64,000 bases of DNA from Hungatella hathewayi (GTDB lineage: Bacteria > Bacillota > Clostridia > Lachnospirales > Lachnospiraceae): positions 516,501 to 580,500 of the forward strand of contig CP102274.1 of NCBI GenBank assembly GCA_025149285.1. Direction: 5' to 3'. A program made the position numbers and the translations under genes. The notes below the pieces were generated by a model. The model saw nothing but the letters and a program-made list of their open reading frames with translations, did no database searches and was not told where the DNA came from. Positions 35,470 to 43,529 of the stretch are shown here, one piece after another. Positions within the stretch are counted from its first letter, which is position 1. Every line of letters begins with the position of its first letter.

Positions 35470-36234
35470 TCATCCAAACCGTCCGGTGATATAATCCTCT
35501 GTCCTGGAATCCTTTGGAGAGGAGAACAGTTCCGTGGTAGCCGCGTATTCAACGACCTCGCCAACCAGGAAAAATGCGGTATAGTCGGCAATGCGGGTGG
35601 CCTGCTGCATGTTATGGGTCACGATTGCTACCGTGTACTTACTCTTCAGTTCATCCATCAGATCCTCGATTTTCAGCGTGGATATGGGATCGAGGGCGGA
35701 GGTAGGTTCATCCATCAGAAGGACTTCCGGCTCCACCGCCAGGGCTCTTGCGATGCAGAGACGCTGCTGCTGGCCCCCGGATAAGCCGAGAGCGGATTTT
35801 TTCAGCCGGTCCGATACCTCATCCCAGAGGGCCGCGCCCTTTAAACTCTTTTCCACGATGGCGTCAAGTTCTGATTTGCTGTGGATACCATGGATTCTGG
35901 GGCCGTAGGCCACGTTGTCGTAGATGCTCATGGGAAATGGGTTGGGCTGCTGGAATACCATACCTACTTTTTTACGCAGAAGGGTGGTATCGACTCTCTG
36001 GTCGTAGATGTTTTCATTGTCCAGCAGGACCTCGCCTTCGATTTTTACATTGGGGACAAGGTCGTTCATACGGTTTAAAGTCTTTAAGAAGGTGGACTTG
36101 CCGCAGCCGGAAGGTCCGATAAAGGCGGTAATTTTATTGGTATACAGCTCCATGGAGATGTTTTTTAAGGCGTGATTGGTGCCGTAATATAAGTCCAGGC
36201 CGTTGGTTGCTATTTTTACTGTGCTGGTATTCAC
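35470..36234 (-). CDS. pstB: phosphate ABC transporter ATP-binding protein
   Basis: A 254-aa ABC ATPase. Walker [17 protein letters not shown]-loop [15 protein letters not shown] (the PNPFP is PstB-specific), signature [15 protein letters not shown], Walker [14 protein letters not shown] and the H-loop VTHNMQQA are present. It starts at GTG with AAGGAGG upstream. It powers PstCA. Confidence 0.97.
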   Translation of the reverse strand: MNTSTVKIATNGLDLYYGTNHALKNISMELYTNKITAFIGPSGCGKSTFLKTLNRMNDLVPNVKIEGEVLLDNENIYDQRVDTTLLRKKVGMVFQQPNPFPMSIYDNVAYGPRIHGIHSKSELDAIVEKSLKGAALWDEVSDRLKKSALGLSGGQQQRLCIARALAVEPEVLLMDEPTSALDPISTLKIEDLMDELKSKYTVAIVTHNMQQATRIADYTAFFLVGEVVEYAATTELFSSPKDSRTEDYITGRFG

Positions 36235-36331
36235 GATTCTCTAACCTCCTTGTTATGAGCACTTAGCGGACGTCTTTTGGCCGCTTACGTGCGATACATG
36301 TCATCTCCACTTAGTGAGGTCTTTCACGAAC

Positions 36332-37234
36332 TTAGTAGAGTGACTTGTTGAATTTGTGGGATAAATATTTGGCAAGGCCGTTGATGGCGAGGACGATGAG
36401 GAGCAGGACCACCGCGATGCCGAAGGCCTGATCGTACTTGGCTTTCTGCATGGAGAGGTAGAGCTGGATGGTCAGCGTCCCGCCGGATTCAAAGATTTTT
36501 CCGAAAAAGTCCTTTGCCAGTAAGTAACCGCTTCCCGCGGTAAATAAGAGAGCCGCGGATTCGCCTACGATGCGGCCGATGGCCAGAATGACGCCGGTTA
36601 CGATACCGGGCATGGCGCTGGGGAGCAGAATGGTGCGGATCATATACCATTTGGTAGCTCCGATTCCCAGTGCGCCGGAGCGGTAGCTGTCGGGGACTGT
36701 TTTAAGCGCTTCCTGGGTGGTTCTGGTGATAAGCGGCAGAACCATGATGGAGAGTGTCAGTGCGCCGGTTAGTATGGAATAGCCAAGTCCCAGCGTTGTG
36801 CCAAAGAATACGTAGCCAAACAGGCCGAAGATGATGGAGGGGATACCGGAGAGTGTCTCTGTGGTAAACTCAATGAGGCAGACGGCCCTGCCGCCTTTTG
36901 CGTATTCATTTAAGTAGATGGCGGCTCCCACACCCAGTGGAGTGGCGATGAGCAGCGTAATCACGACGATATATAAGGTGTTGACGATGTTTCCCAGGAT
37001 TCCGAAGGTACCCCTGATTGTGCTGGGAACAGTGCTTAAGAATTCCCAGTTGATCTGCGGGATTCCGCGGAAAAAAACGTACCCCATAATTCCGATCAGA
37101 ATCAGGATGGATATGGAGGCGCAGAGATAGATGAAAAAGGTAAGAACGGAATCGGATACCCGCGTCTGTCTGCGGCAGATGCTGTTATTTATAACAGAGT
37201 CTTTATGGAAGGGAACTGCGATTTCGTTAGTCAT
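36332..37234 (-). CDS. pstA: phosphate ABC transporter permease PstA
   Basis: A 300-aa inner-membrane permease with six predicted spans; BPD_transp_1 domain from about 75. Family features include TPLGVGAAIYLNEYA, ETLSGIPSIIFGLFGY and the EAA-like loop SYRSGALGIGATKWYMI. The start at 37234 (MTNEIAVPF) has AAAGGAG eight bases upstream; an ATG at 37243 abuts that site. It overlaps pstC by eight bases. The 97-bp gap to pstB carries no evident terminator. Confidence 0.95.
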   Translation of the reverse strand: MTNEIAVPFHKDSVINNSICRRQTRVSDSVLTFFIYLCASISILILIGIMGYVFFRGIPQINWEFLSTVPSTIRGTFGILGNIVNTLYIVVITLLIATPLGVGAAIYLNEYAKGGRAVCLIEFTTETLSGIPSIIFGLFGYVFFGTTLGLGYSILTGALTLSIMVLPLITRTTQEALKTVPDSYRSGALGIGATKWYMIRTILLPSAMPGIVTGVILAIGRIVGESAALLFTAGSGYLLAKDFFGKIFESGGTLTIQLYLSMQKAKYDQAFGIAVVLLLIVLAINGLAKYLSHKFNKSLY

Positions 37235-38162
37235 GCTGTACATCTCCTTTCTTTAAGAGCCTGGTCAGAGAAATATTAATGATCATAATAAATGCGAACA
37301 GGACAAGACCAATGGTAAAGAGCACCTGTTTGTGAAGACCTGCCGAGTAGGACATTTCCGATACGATCGCCGTCGTAAGGAAGCGGACGGAGTTGAAGGG
37401 AAGCGGGAAATTGACGGAGCTTCCCGATACAAGGCTGATCGCCATGGCTTCGCCGATGGCGCGGCCGGTGCCCAGAACGATGGCTGTTATAATACCTGAT
37501 TTTGCTGCTGGAAGTACAACCTGGAAAATCGTCTGAATCTTTGTGGCTCCCAGAGCCAGAGAGGCGCTTCGCAGTTCCTTTGGAACGGAACGGAGCGCGG
37601 ATTCGCTGATATTGATGACTGTGGGGAGAATCATCAGGGCAAGAACCAGGACTGCGGAGATTAAATTGGCACCGCCTGTGAACTGATGGGTTGTGGAGCC
37701 CTCGAAAATCTTAAGTTCCAGCTTATACATGAGAGGATTTAAGATCAGGATTCCCAAAAGACCATAGATAACGGAAGGAATCCCCGCCAGCAGTTCCACT
37801 GCCGGACGTACGATCCCTGCCAGCCTGGGCGGTGCCACTTCAGCGAGGAAAACGGCCGTCATGACGCCGATGGGAACGCCGATTAAAATGGCGAGAGCGG
37901 TTCCTGCAATGGAAGTCAGGATCACATAGAGAATACCAAAAGCAGGAACTGCGGCTTCCGGTTTCCAGACGGTGCCGAACAGGATATCGAGGATTCCTAC
38001 CTTAAAAAGCGCGGGGGTACCGCTGATGATCATGTAAGCTGTGATGGAGGCAACCGCCAGAACGGCGAAAAAACCACAGACGGTAAAGATGATCTGCGCC
38101 GCATGTTCCACCGCGGATTTGCTGCCGCGTCCGGCAAAGATGGAGTAAGATTTCGGATGCAT
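37227..38162 (-). CDS. pstC: phosphate ABC transporter permease PstC
   Basis: A 311-aa permease with six predicted spans. Family features include GVPIGVMTAVFLAEVAPP, ELLAGIPSVIYGLLGI and the cytoplasmic coupling loop RSASLALGATKIQTIF. AAAGGAG lies seven bases before the ATG. It partners PstA; a hairpin in the gap to pstS probably sets their expression ratio. Confidence 0.95.
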   Translation of the reverse strand: MHPKSYSIFAGRGSKSAVEHAAQIIFTVCGFFAVLAVASITAYMIISGTPALFKVGILDILFGTVWKPEAAVPAFGILYVILTSIAGTALAILIGVPIGVMTAVFLAEVAPPRLAGIVRPAVELLAGIPSVIYGLLGILILNPLMYKLELKIFEGSTTHQFTGGANLISAVLVLALMILPTVINISESALRSVPKELRSASLALGATKIQTIFQVVLPAAKSGIITAIVLGTGRAIGEAMAISLVSGSSVNFPLPFNSVRFLTTAIVSEMSYSAGLHKQVLFTIGLVLFAFIMIINISLTRLLKKGDVQHD

Positions 38163-38189
38163 AAGATGGCTCCTTTCATTTATGCGGAT

Positions 38190-38229
38190 AAAAGGAACGT
38201 AGTGTCTGTTACCCTGCTACGTCCCTTTT
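38190..38229 (-). terminator. attenuator-like hairpin between pstS and pstC
   Basis: Minus-strand stem AAAAGGGACGTAG / CTACGTTCCTTTT with one internal mismatch, in the 95-bp pstS-pstC gap. The T-rich 3' arm makes it a partial terminator or an mRNA-stabilising stem, the usual way binding protein is made in excess over permease. Confidence 0.7.
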
Positions 38230-38257
38230 TATGATGTCTGTTTCAGCCGTCGGGCTT

Positions 38258-39190
38258 TTAGTTTGCCGGGATTAAACCAACGGATTTTACTAATTCGGTG
38301 CCTTCATCGGAGTAGATGTAGTCGAATAATGCTTTTACCAGGTCGTTCTGCTCGGAAATTTCTCCTTTGGTTGCCATAACGAACGGACGGCTTAAGAAAT
38401 AAGATCCGGCTTTGATATTTTCAGGAGTTGCTTCTGTTCCATCCAGCTTTAAGGTCTTAACCGTATCGTCCAGAACGTCTAAGGAAACGTAGCCGATAGA
38501 ACCGGGAGTGGAAGCAACCTTTGCCATAACTGCGCCGGTGCTGTCTAATTCATTGCTGTATTTGCAGGCGTCGGCCACATCGAGGATTTCCTCAAATGCG
38601 CTTCTTGTGCCGGATCCGGACTCGCGGCCGATGACTACGATCGGCTGATCAGTGCCGCCTGCCTCTTTCCAGTTGGTAATTGTGCCGTTATAAATGGAGG
38701 TCAGCTGATCTTTCGTTAAGTCTTCCACGGTGTTAGCCGGATCGACAACGACTGCGATACCGTCGATGGCTACAATGTTTTCAGCGATGCCGTTGGCTTT
38801 CTCTTCATCCTTTAATTCACGGGAAGAGTTGCCGATATCTGCGGAGCCGTTGTTTACGGCTTCCACACCGGCACCGGAACCGACGAATTCAGCCTGAACC
38901 GTGATGTTCGGATATTTTTCCATGAAGATCTCACTGAGCGCGGTTGCAAATTTTTCCATGGAGGTGGAACCTACCATACTGATGGAACCCTTTAAGTCTG
39001 CGGAAGCCGCAGGAGCCGCTGTGGTTGTCTCAGCGGAGGCAGTACCTGCTGTGGTTGTCTCAGCCTCTGACTGTGCGGTGGTTGGCGCCGCGGTTGATTC
39101 GGTTGTATTGCTGCCGCATCCGGCCAGGGTTCCCATTGTTAAAACTGCCATTCCGGCAAGTGCAAGTGTTTTTACCATGTTCTTTTTCAT
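38258..39190 (-). CDS. pstS: phosphate ABC transporter substrate-binding lipoprotein
   Basis: A 310-aa lipoprotein; the start at 39190 has GAGGAG upstream, and a longer frame adds a lysine-rich non-signal stretch. Lipobox TLAGC near residue 22, then a Thr/Ala/Glu linker. Phosphate-site residues are visible in SMVGSTSMEKFA, GSGAGVEAV, GNSSRELKDEE and RESGSGTRSAFEE. It delivers phosphate to PstCAB. First gene of the operon, behind PhoP-type boxes. Confidence 0.96.
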   Translation of the reverse strand: MKKNMVKTLALAGMAVLTMGTLAGCGSNTTESTAAPTTAQSEAETTTAGTASAETTTAAPAASADLKGSISMVGSTSMEKFATALSEIFMEKYPNITVQAEFVGSGAGVEAVNNGSADIGNSSRELKDEEKANGIAENIVAIDGIAVVVDPANTVEDLTKDQLTSIYNGTITNWKEAGGTDQPIVVIGRESGSGTRSAFEEILDVADACKYSNELDSTGAVMAKVASTPGSIGYVSLDVLDDTVKTLKLDGTEATPENIKAGSYFLSRPFVMATKGEISEQNDLVKALFDYIYSDEGTELVKSVGLIPAN

Positions 39191-39286
39191 AATTGTTCTC
39201 CTCTTTTTCTGATATGATTTCTTACATTTCTTTTTATCTGACATTTGGAGTATACTAAGGAATTGAATCAGAAGATATCAGGATTG

Positions 39287-39314
39287 AGTATAGGTTTTGT
39301 AAAAGATGTGTAAA
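39287..39314 (-). promoter_or_regulatory. pst promoter with two PhoP-type boxes
   Basis: On the minus strand two TTTACA hexamers begin at 39314 and 39303, and a -10-like TATACT begins at 39292: exact 11-bp spacing throughout. The consensus PhoP box of Bacillus is TT(A/T/C)ACA direct repeats about 11 bp apart just upstream of the -10. The leader to pstS is about 90 nt. Confidence 0.65.
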
Positions 39315-39325
39315 GTTGTCGGATT

Positions 39326-39842
39326 AGAGGAGCTTATGAAAATGTTAAAGAGTTTTTCATACTTTTTAGAAAGGCTTTAGGCAAACAACAAATTTTGGAC
39401 ACATTTGCCGTGTATGATAGGTATCAGAAAGCCCGACAGGGATTGAACATAGAAGAAGCCATGGTCATAAAGATAAGCGCGCTTGATGTGACCGGCTTCG
39501 CCAAATTATTACGAACAGTTTACATAGATGAAAATGCCGCATGCAGAAACCCGTTCGGTTCTGTCTGCGGCATTTATCGTGTTTATGATTCTTTTATATA
39601 CTTTGCCGCGCAGTGTCCGCCCGGAGAGCATGAATTACGGGATGCCTTTTGGGTATGATGTTATGATTTGTTATCAGCAGCCCATTCTTGTTTATGTGTA
39701 GTCTTTTATAAACTGGGCTAAACCCCAATATAGACTACATATATAAATCAGATTTGTAAATACAATACGGCTTATATGTTTTGGTAAAGAGTATAAATGA
39801 AAGTGTTTTAAGCTGCATGATGAGATTCATAGTAAAAAAATC
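39326..39842. other. gene-poor spacer with two hairpins
   Basis: About 500 bp with no convincing gene. Two stem-loops are visible: 39532-39575 (AAATGCCGCA / TGCGGCATTT with an inner CAGAA/TTCTG stem) and 39693-39743 (TATGTGTAGTCT / AGACTACATATA, one G-U pair, with an inner GGG/CCC). Neither has a proper terminator tail; they may be parts of small RNAs or decayed elements. Confidence 0.4.
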
Positions 39843-39871
39843 TTGCAAGTAATGCGGAGAAATGTTATAGT
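39843..39871 (+). promoter_or_regulatory. promoter of the antitoxin-like small RNA
   Basis: -35 TTGCAA at 39843-39848, 17-bp spacer, -10 TATAGT at 39866-39871. No open frame with a ribosome site follows; the transcript would run about 90 nt into the shared hairpin. Confidence 0.65.
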
Positions 39872-39878
39872 ATATTTA

Positions 39879-39968
39879 AAGAGGAACAACCGCCCACAAG
39901 ATGGGTTGGCCTAATAGTTGAATAGAAAATCCACCCTGCTACTGGTCAAGTTTAGGGTGGTTTTCTAT
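39879..39968 (+). ncRNA. putative type I antitoxin RNA
   Basis: Predicted transcript of about 90 nt from the promoter at 39843-39871 to the hairpin at 39922-39968. It contains a 5' stem (CAACC / GGGTTG, about 39887-39907) and the terminator stem. It converges with the toxin mRNA, so the two 3' ends share about 45 nt of complementary sequence, the arrangement of txpA/RatA-type loci. Boundaries are inferred from promoter and hairpin only. Confidence 0.55.
39922..39968. terminator. shared terminator of toxin mRNA and antitoxin RNA
   Basis: Stem ATAGAAAA-CCACCCT / AGGGTGGTTTTCTAT, 15 bp with one bulged T, loop 39938-39953. T-rich 3' arms exist on both strands, so it can end both convergent transcripts. 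Confidence 0.75.
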
Positions 39969-39974
39969 GTTAAG

Positions 39975-40061
39975 CTAGCGACAAATCAAATAAATGAATG
40001 TCAGTAACGCTAAGATAAACATTCCAAAGGCCATTAAATCCTTAAAATCGAAATGTTTCAT
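39975..40061 (-). CDS. 28-aa holin-like type I toxin
   Basis: A 28-codon gene starting ATG 40061 with a very strong ribosome site (GGAGGTGA). The product begins MKHFDFKDLMAFGMF, continues through a hydrophobic span (ILALLTFIYLI) and ends CR. The pattern of a short polar head, an L-M-x-F-G-M-F-I-x-A-L-L-T core and one membrane span is that of the putative holin-like toxin family (PF16935 type) and resembles TxpA/BsrG peptides, which depolarise or disrupt the membrane. Its mRNA converges on a small RNA on the other strand, and its ribosome site is buried in a hairpin. Chromosomal, between pst and a permease gene. Confidence 0.8.
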   Translation of the reverse strand: MKHFDFKDLMAFGMFILALLTFIYLICR

Positions 40062-40069
40062 AGACATCA

Positions 40070-40093
40070 CCTCCATCCTATGTAGAATGAAGG
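40070..40093 (-). promoter_or_regulatory. Shine-Dalgarno-sequestering stem in the toxin leader
   Basis: In the toxin mRNA, CCTTCAT (40093-40087) can pair with ATGGAGG (40076-40070), a 7-bp stem with one G-U pair and a 10-nt loop that covers the GGAGG site. Such masking keeps type I toxin mRNAs silent until refolding or processing. Confidence 0.6.
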
Positions 40094-40130
40094 CCAACGC
40101 CACCCTGCAACACGATTGCTCCCTAAAGAA

Positions 40131-40159
40131 AGTATATCATATGAGTTCAAAGACAACAA
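40131..40159 (-). promoter_or_regulatory. toxin promoter
   Basis: On the minus strand: -35 TTGTTG at 40159-40154, 17-bp spacer, -10 TATACT at 40136-40131. The predicted leader to the toxin ATG is about 60 nt. The rest of the 371-bp gap 40062-40432 holds only the permease terminator. Confidence 0.6.
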
Positions 40160-40360
40160 TAAATAAATGTACGAAATTCTCTGCCAGCAGTCCGTTTCAC
40201 GGTCCGCGCAGTCCCTTGTAAACACCCCTAAATATCATAATAAAAAGCAACAAAAAGTAATAGCAGCTTAAAAGCAAAGAGTTATACTCATAAGCTTATT
40301 AAGTGATCCCTTTGATACGAGTGAAATCAAGATGTGTATAAAAATCAGGTATAATAAACA

Positions 40361-40402
40361 AGGAATCGCCAGAACCGGCATTTGCCGGAACTGGCGATTC
40401 CT
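40361..40402. terminator. terminator downstream of the purine permease
   Basis: Stem AGGAATCGCCAG / CTGGCGATTCCT with inner CCGGCA / TGCCGG. On the minus strand it is followed by TGTTTATTAT. It ends the permease transcript about 30 bp after its stop. Confidence 0.88.
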
Positions 40403-40432
40403 AATTAAGGACTTATTTTAGAGCCCCTCTGA

Positions 40433-41854
40433 TTATTTTTTTGCCGTCTTTTCTGCAGCAGATTCTTTTGGAAGGCATACATTTAAAATGATTGCCACCA
40501 GAGCAGCCGGAACGATACCGGAACCGCCGAAGATTAAGCGTACCGGTTCAGGAAGGTATGTAAGGGCAGCTGCATTGGAGCCAAGGCCGTAACCGAGGCC
40601 GAGGGCTACGGATACGATGGTAATGCTTCTCGTATTGACCTCTTCTTTGGTGATCAGCTGGATACCGCTGACTACGATGGAGGCGAACATCATGACAGCC
40701 GCTCCGCCGAGAACACTCTGAGGCATGATGGATACGATGGCCGCCAGTTTCGGGAATAAACCGCAGGCGATTAAGAATACGCCGCCGGTTGCAATGGCGA
40801 ACCGGTTGACGATCTTCGTCATGCCGACCAGACCTACGTTCTGGCTGAAGGAGGTGTTGGGAAGTACGCCGAAGAGGGCCGCAAAGGAAGAACCGAGGCC
40901 GTCACACATAACGCCGCCGGCCAGTTCCTTATCTGTGGCTTCCCGTCCCATGCCGCCTTCCGTGATACCGGAGATGTCACCTACGGTCTCAACTGCCGTT
41001 ACGATGAACATGATTCCAATCGGGATAATGGCGCGGGCGTCAAACACCAGCTTTACAGGCATCAGCTTCGGAATGGAAAACCAGCTGGCTTCGGCAACCT
41101 TATTCCAGTTTAAAACCCAGGATTTCGTCAGCTCTGCCGCAGCTCCGGTAGCCGGATCCGTGAAGGTGAAGGTATTGGGAAGAAGGAATCCCATGACTGC
41201 CGCCACCACGTAACCGATGATGATACCAATTAATATAGAAGATACGCTTGCAAATCCTTTGCAGAAATGCTTTAACAGTACGATGCTCAAAAGGACTACA
41301 AAGCCCAGGAATAAATTCTCCAAAGAGCCGTAATCCTTAGAACTGCTGCCGCCGCCGAAGGAACCGATGCCGACGCTGATTAAGGAAAGACCGATGGAGA
41401 GAACGACTGTACCGGTAACCACAGATGGGAAGAAACGGCGCAGAGGCTTTAAGAAAAAGCCCAGTACTGTCTCAAACAATCCGCCCAGCAGCGATGCTCC
41501 GAGAATGGCACCGTAAGCTGCGACACCGCCGCCCATGACGCCGGCCACACTCTGGCATACGCCGATAAAACCGGAGCTGGTTCCCATGACAATGGGAAGT
41601 TTGCCTCCCACCGGACCGATGGAGAAGAGCTGAACCAGTGTGACGATACCGGCTACCAGCATGGCATTCTGAAGAATTGCCACCTGTTCCGCAGAGCCGG
41701 CTGTGATCCCGCACGCGCCTGCGATTAAAAGAATCGGTGTTAAGTTTCCTGCGAACATGGCGAGAACGTGCTGAAGACCCAGCGGGAATGCTGTTTTAAG
41801 CGGCAGTTTTCCGTCCAGTTCGTAGGGAGATGAGTAATTTGTTTCCTGTTTCAT
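40433..41854 (-). CDS. NCS2-family xanthine/uric acid/uracil permease
   Basis: A 473-aa membrane protein with about 12-14 predicted spans. The start at 41854 (MKQETNYSSPYELDG) has AGGGGGC upstream. NCS2 features include GLQHVLAMFAGNLTPILLIAGACG, a QN-like motif region LPIVMGTSSGFIGVCQ, ETVGDISGITEGGMGREATDKELAGG and LFGVLPNTSFSQNVGLV, the last two being strongly conserved substrate-site segments of the xanthine/urate branch. It probably imports a purine base by cation symport. No purine riboswitch is recognisable in its leader. Confidence 0.9.
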   Translation of the reverse strand: MKQETNYSSPYELDGKLPLKTAFPLGLQHVLAMFAGNLTPILLIAGACGITAGSAEQVAILQNAMLVAGIVTLVQLFSIGPVGGKLPIVMGTSSGFIGVCQSVAGVMGGGVAAYGAILGASLLGGLFETVLGFFLKPLRRFFPSVVTGTVVLSIGLSLISVGIGSFGGGSSSKDYGSLENLFLGFVVLLSIVLLKHFCKGFASVSSILIGIIIGYVVAAVMGFLLPNTFTFTDPATGAAAELTKSWVLNWNKVAEASWFSIPKLMPVKLVFDARAIIPIGIMFIVTAVETVGDISGITEGGMGREATDKELAGGVMCDGLGSSFAALFGVLPNTSFSQNVGLVGMTKIVNRFAIATGGVFLIACGLFPKLAAIVSIMPQSVLGGAAVMMFASIVVSGIQLITKEEVNTRSITIVSVALGLGYGLGSNAAALTYLPEPVRLIFGGSGIVPAALVAIILNVCLPKESAAEKTAKK

Positions 41855-41951
41855 ATCAATGCCCCCTTTTAGGATAATAATGTTTCCATGAAAACTATAC
41901 ATAAAATGGCAGAATTTGTCAACAAATTACAATAAATGATACAATTTATTG

Positions 41952-42117
41952 AATTTTACGTAACAGTTCAGACGGCGGGAAAATTGGTGCGAAAACGGAC
42001 GTTGAACTTGCTCATAAGACCGTCTTTGCACCAATTTTCACATCGGATGAATATCCGATGCTTCTTGACCGGCTTTTTCGGTCAAGAAGATGAGCCGTCT
42101 GAACTGTTACAATTTTA
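41952..42117. mobile_element. MITE-like three-armed inverted-repeat element
   Basis: A 151-bp element (41960-42110) bounded by perfect 17-bp terminal inverted repeats (GTAACAGTTCAGACGGC / GCCGTCTGAACTGTTAC). Inside are three further perfect stems: GAAAATTGGTGC / GCACCAATTTTC (41979-41990 / 42028-42039), CATCGGAT / ATCCGATG (42041-42048 / 42053-42060) and CTTCTTGACCG / CGGTCAAGAAG (42061-42071 / 42079-42089). AATTTTA flanks both ends (41952-41958, 42111-42117), a candidate 7-bp target duplication. No transposase is encoded. It occupies most of the 336-bp gap between divergent permease and regulator genes. Confidence 0.65.
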
Positions 42118-42190
42118 TGGCAGAATGGGGAGGCGGAATCGGTTGCGGAACGGTTTTTCCTCTGTTATAATGAAAAAAGAGTTTTGAACG

Positions 42191-42877
42191 ATGCGGAAAG
42201 GAACTGTGGAATTGGACATACTGGATTATTATAAAAAGCTGGTTGATTTTCTGGGAGAGGTTTTGGGAGAGAATGCAGAGGTTGTGCTGAGAGACTGCCG
42301 CAAACCGGACCACGATATTATCGCCATTGCCAACGGACACGTCAGCGGCCGTACGATAGGGGCGCCTATTACAGATTTTACGCTGTCCATACTGGCCAAT
42401 GAAGAATGGAAAGAAAAGGATTATGTAGTAAACTATGAGGGGAAAGCGGCTCCTGATAAGCGGTTGCGTTCTTCGACGTATTTTATCCGGGAGGAAGGGA
42501 AACTGGTGGGACAGCTCTGTGTCAATATTGACATGACGCCGTATGAGCAGGTCATGGATCGTATCCGCCAGCTGAGCGGCATGGGGCTGATGAGCGACGG
42601 CGGCCAGTCGGGAATCATCTGTTCGGGCCCTGTCGAGAATTTCTCTGAAGATGTAATTGGAGATATGATGAAAAAAGCTGTGATCACCGTGGTGGGATCC
42701 AGCGAAGCAAAGGTCAGGGAGCGTCTGACGCAGAAGGAGAAGATTGAGATTATCGGAGAACTGAACCGCGCGGGACTGTTCCAGCTCAAGGGCGCGGTGG
42801 GCGCGGTCGCGGAGTATTTATACTGTTCTGAGGCGAGTGTATACCGCTACCAGTCTAAAATTCAGAAGAAGACGTAA
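42191..42877 (+). CDS. YheO/DauR-type transcriptional regulator
   Basis: A 228-aa regulator: a PAS-like YheO domain (about 8-125, with EVVLRDCRKPDHDIIAIANG and GKLVGQLCVNID) and a C-terminal HTH_22-type helix-turn-helix (about 175-226, LTQKEKIEIIGELNRAGLFQLKGAV). Relatives control D-amino acid or cysteine catabolism (DauR, CyuR-like contexts). It lies upstream of the cysteine desulfidase operon on the same strand and is a good candidate regulator of it. The start is uncertain: ATG 42191, GTG 42206 or TTG 42212, the latter two nearer an AAAGGA site. Confidence 0.85.
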   Translation: MRKGTVELDILDYYKKLVDFLGEVLGENAEVVLRDCRKPDHDIIAIANGHVSGRTIGAPITDFTLSILANEEWKEKDYVVNYEGKAAPDKRLRSSTYFIREEGKLVGQLCVNIDMTPYEQVMDRIRQLSGMGLMSDGGQSGIICSGPVENFSEDVIGDMMKKAVITVVGSSEAKVRERLTQKEKIEIIGELNRAGLFQLKGAVGAVAEYLYCSEASVYRYQSKIQKKT

Positions 42878-42984
42878 GAAAAGAAGCAGAAGAAGAAAAA
42901 TATGAGAAGAAATATATAAGAGGATATAGGTAAGAGAATACATACAAGACGATATACAAAAGAGAAAATGAAGGGGGATTTCTG

Positions 42985-43407
42985 ATGAGTAAGAAATCGA
43001 TGATCTTGATGATTGTAACACTGCTTTGTATTATTACGACGGTAGTTCTGCGGGGAGTTGTCGATAAGGCGGACGCGGAATATACAGAGGTTGAGGTGAG
43101 GGTTGTAAGTTCTGATACGGTATACCGGAAGATATTAGGGAAAAGGCAGATGCAGTATGATGTCTTTGTATCCTATCTGGGTCAGGAATATGAACTGAAG
43201 AATGCCCACAGCAGTGCGCCCTATATACCGGGACGCAGTGTGACCGCCTATTTATCCAAGGGTAACTTGTATGCGAACATTGAAGGGGTCAAGACCTCCA
43301 CACCAGCTGCGATGGTCTACTTTGGCTTCCTGTTTGCTTCGTTTGCCATGCTGATTACTACTCTTTCGTCTTTTGGAAGCGGGCGGAAGAAATTAACCGC
43401 TGTTTAA
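42985..43407 (+). CDS. small two-span membrane protein (DUF3592-like)
   Basis: A 140-aa protein with TM1 about 6-24, an extracytoplasmic domain of about 80 residues (YTEVEVRVVSSDTVYRKI to KGNLYANIEG), TM2 about 110-130 and a basic C-terminus. The central beta-rich domain resembles DUF3592 proteins; function unknown. AAGGGGG precedes the ATG. It lies between the regulator and the cysteine operon, and a terminator follows, so it is probably unrelated to them. Confidence 0.65.
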   Translation: MSKKSMILMIVTLLCIITTVVLRGVVDKADAEYTEVEVRVVSSDTVYRKILGKRQMQYDVFVSYLGQEYELKNAHSSAPYIPGRSVTAYLSKGNLYANIEGVKTSTPAAMVYFGFLFASFAMLITTLSSFGSGRKKLTAV

Positions 43408-43440
43408 AAAGGGCGGCAACATACATTTCAACTGAAACAG

Positions 43441-43481
43441 GAGAGAGGTCCGGAAGGCAATAGTCCGGGTCTCTTTTTTTA
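43441..43481 (+). terminator. terminator before the cysteine operon
   Basis: Imperfect stem (AGAGA / TCTCT and CCGG / CCGG) followed by a run of eight Ts. Confidence 0.85.
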
Positions 43482-43529
43482 TCTGGAAGGATAAATTATT
43501 ATTATAATAAAAAAAAATCATTAAAATCA

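Noticed and set aside
39395..39658. 87-codon plus-strand frame downstream of the pst promoter region
   Set aside because: No ribosome site, and a large stem-loop (39532-39575) lies inside it; the translation has no recognisable features.
41936..42187. 83-codon frame between permease and regulator
   Set aside because: It is simply a read-through of the inverted-repeat element and its flanks.
41855..42190. Possible purine riboswitch or retron-type structured RNA upstream of the permease
   Set aside because: The stems do not match the purine aptamer core, and no reverse transcriptase is near. Terminal inverted repeats with flanking direct repeats fit an inserted element better.
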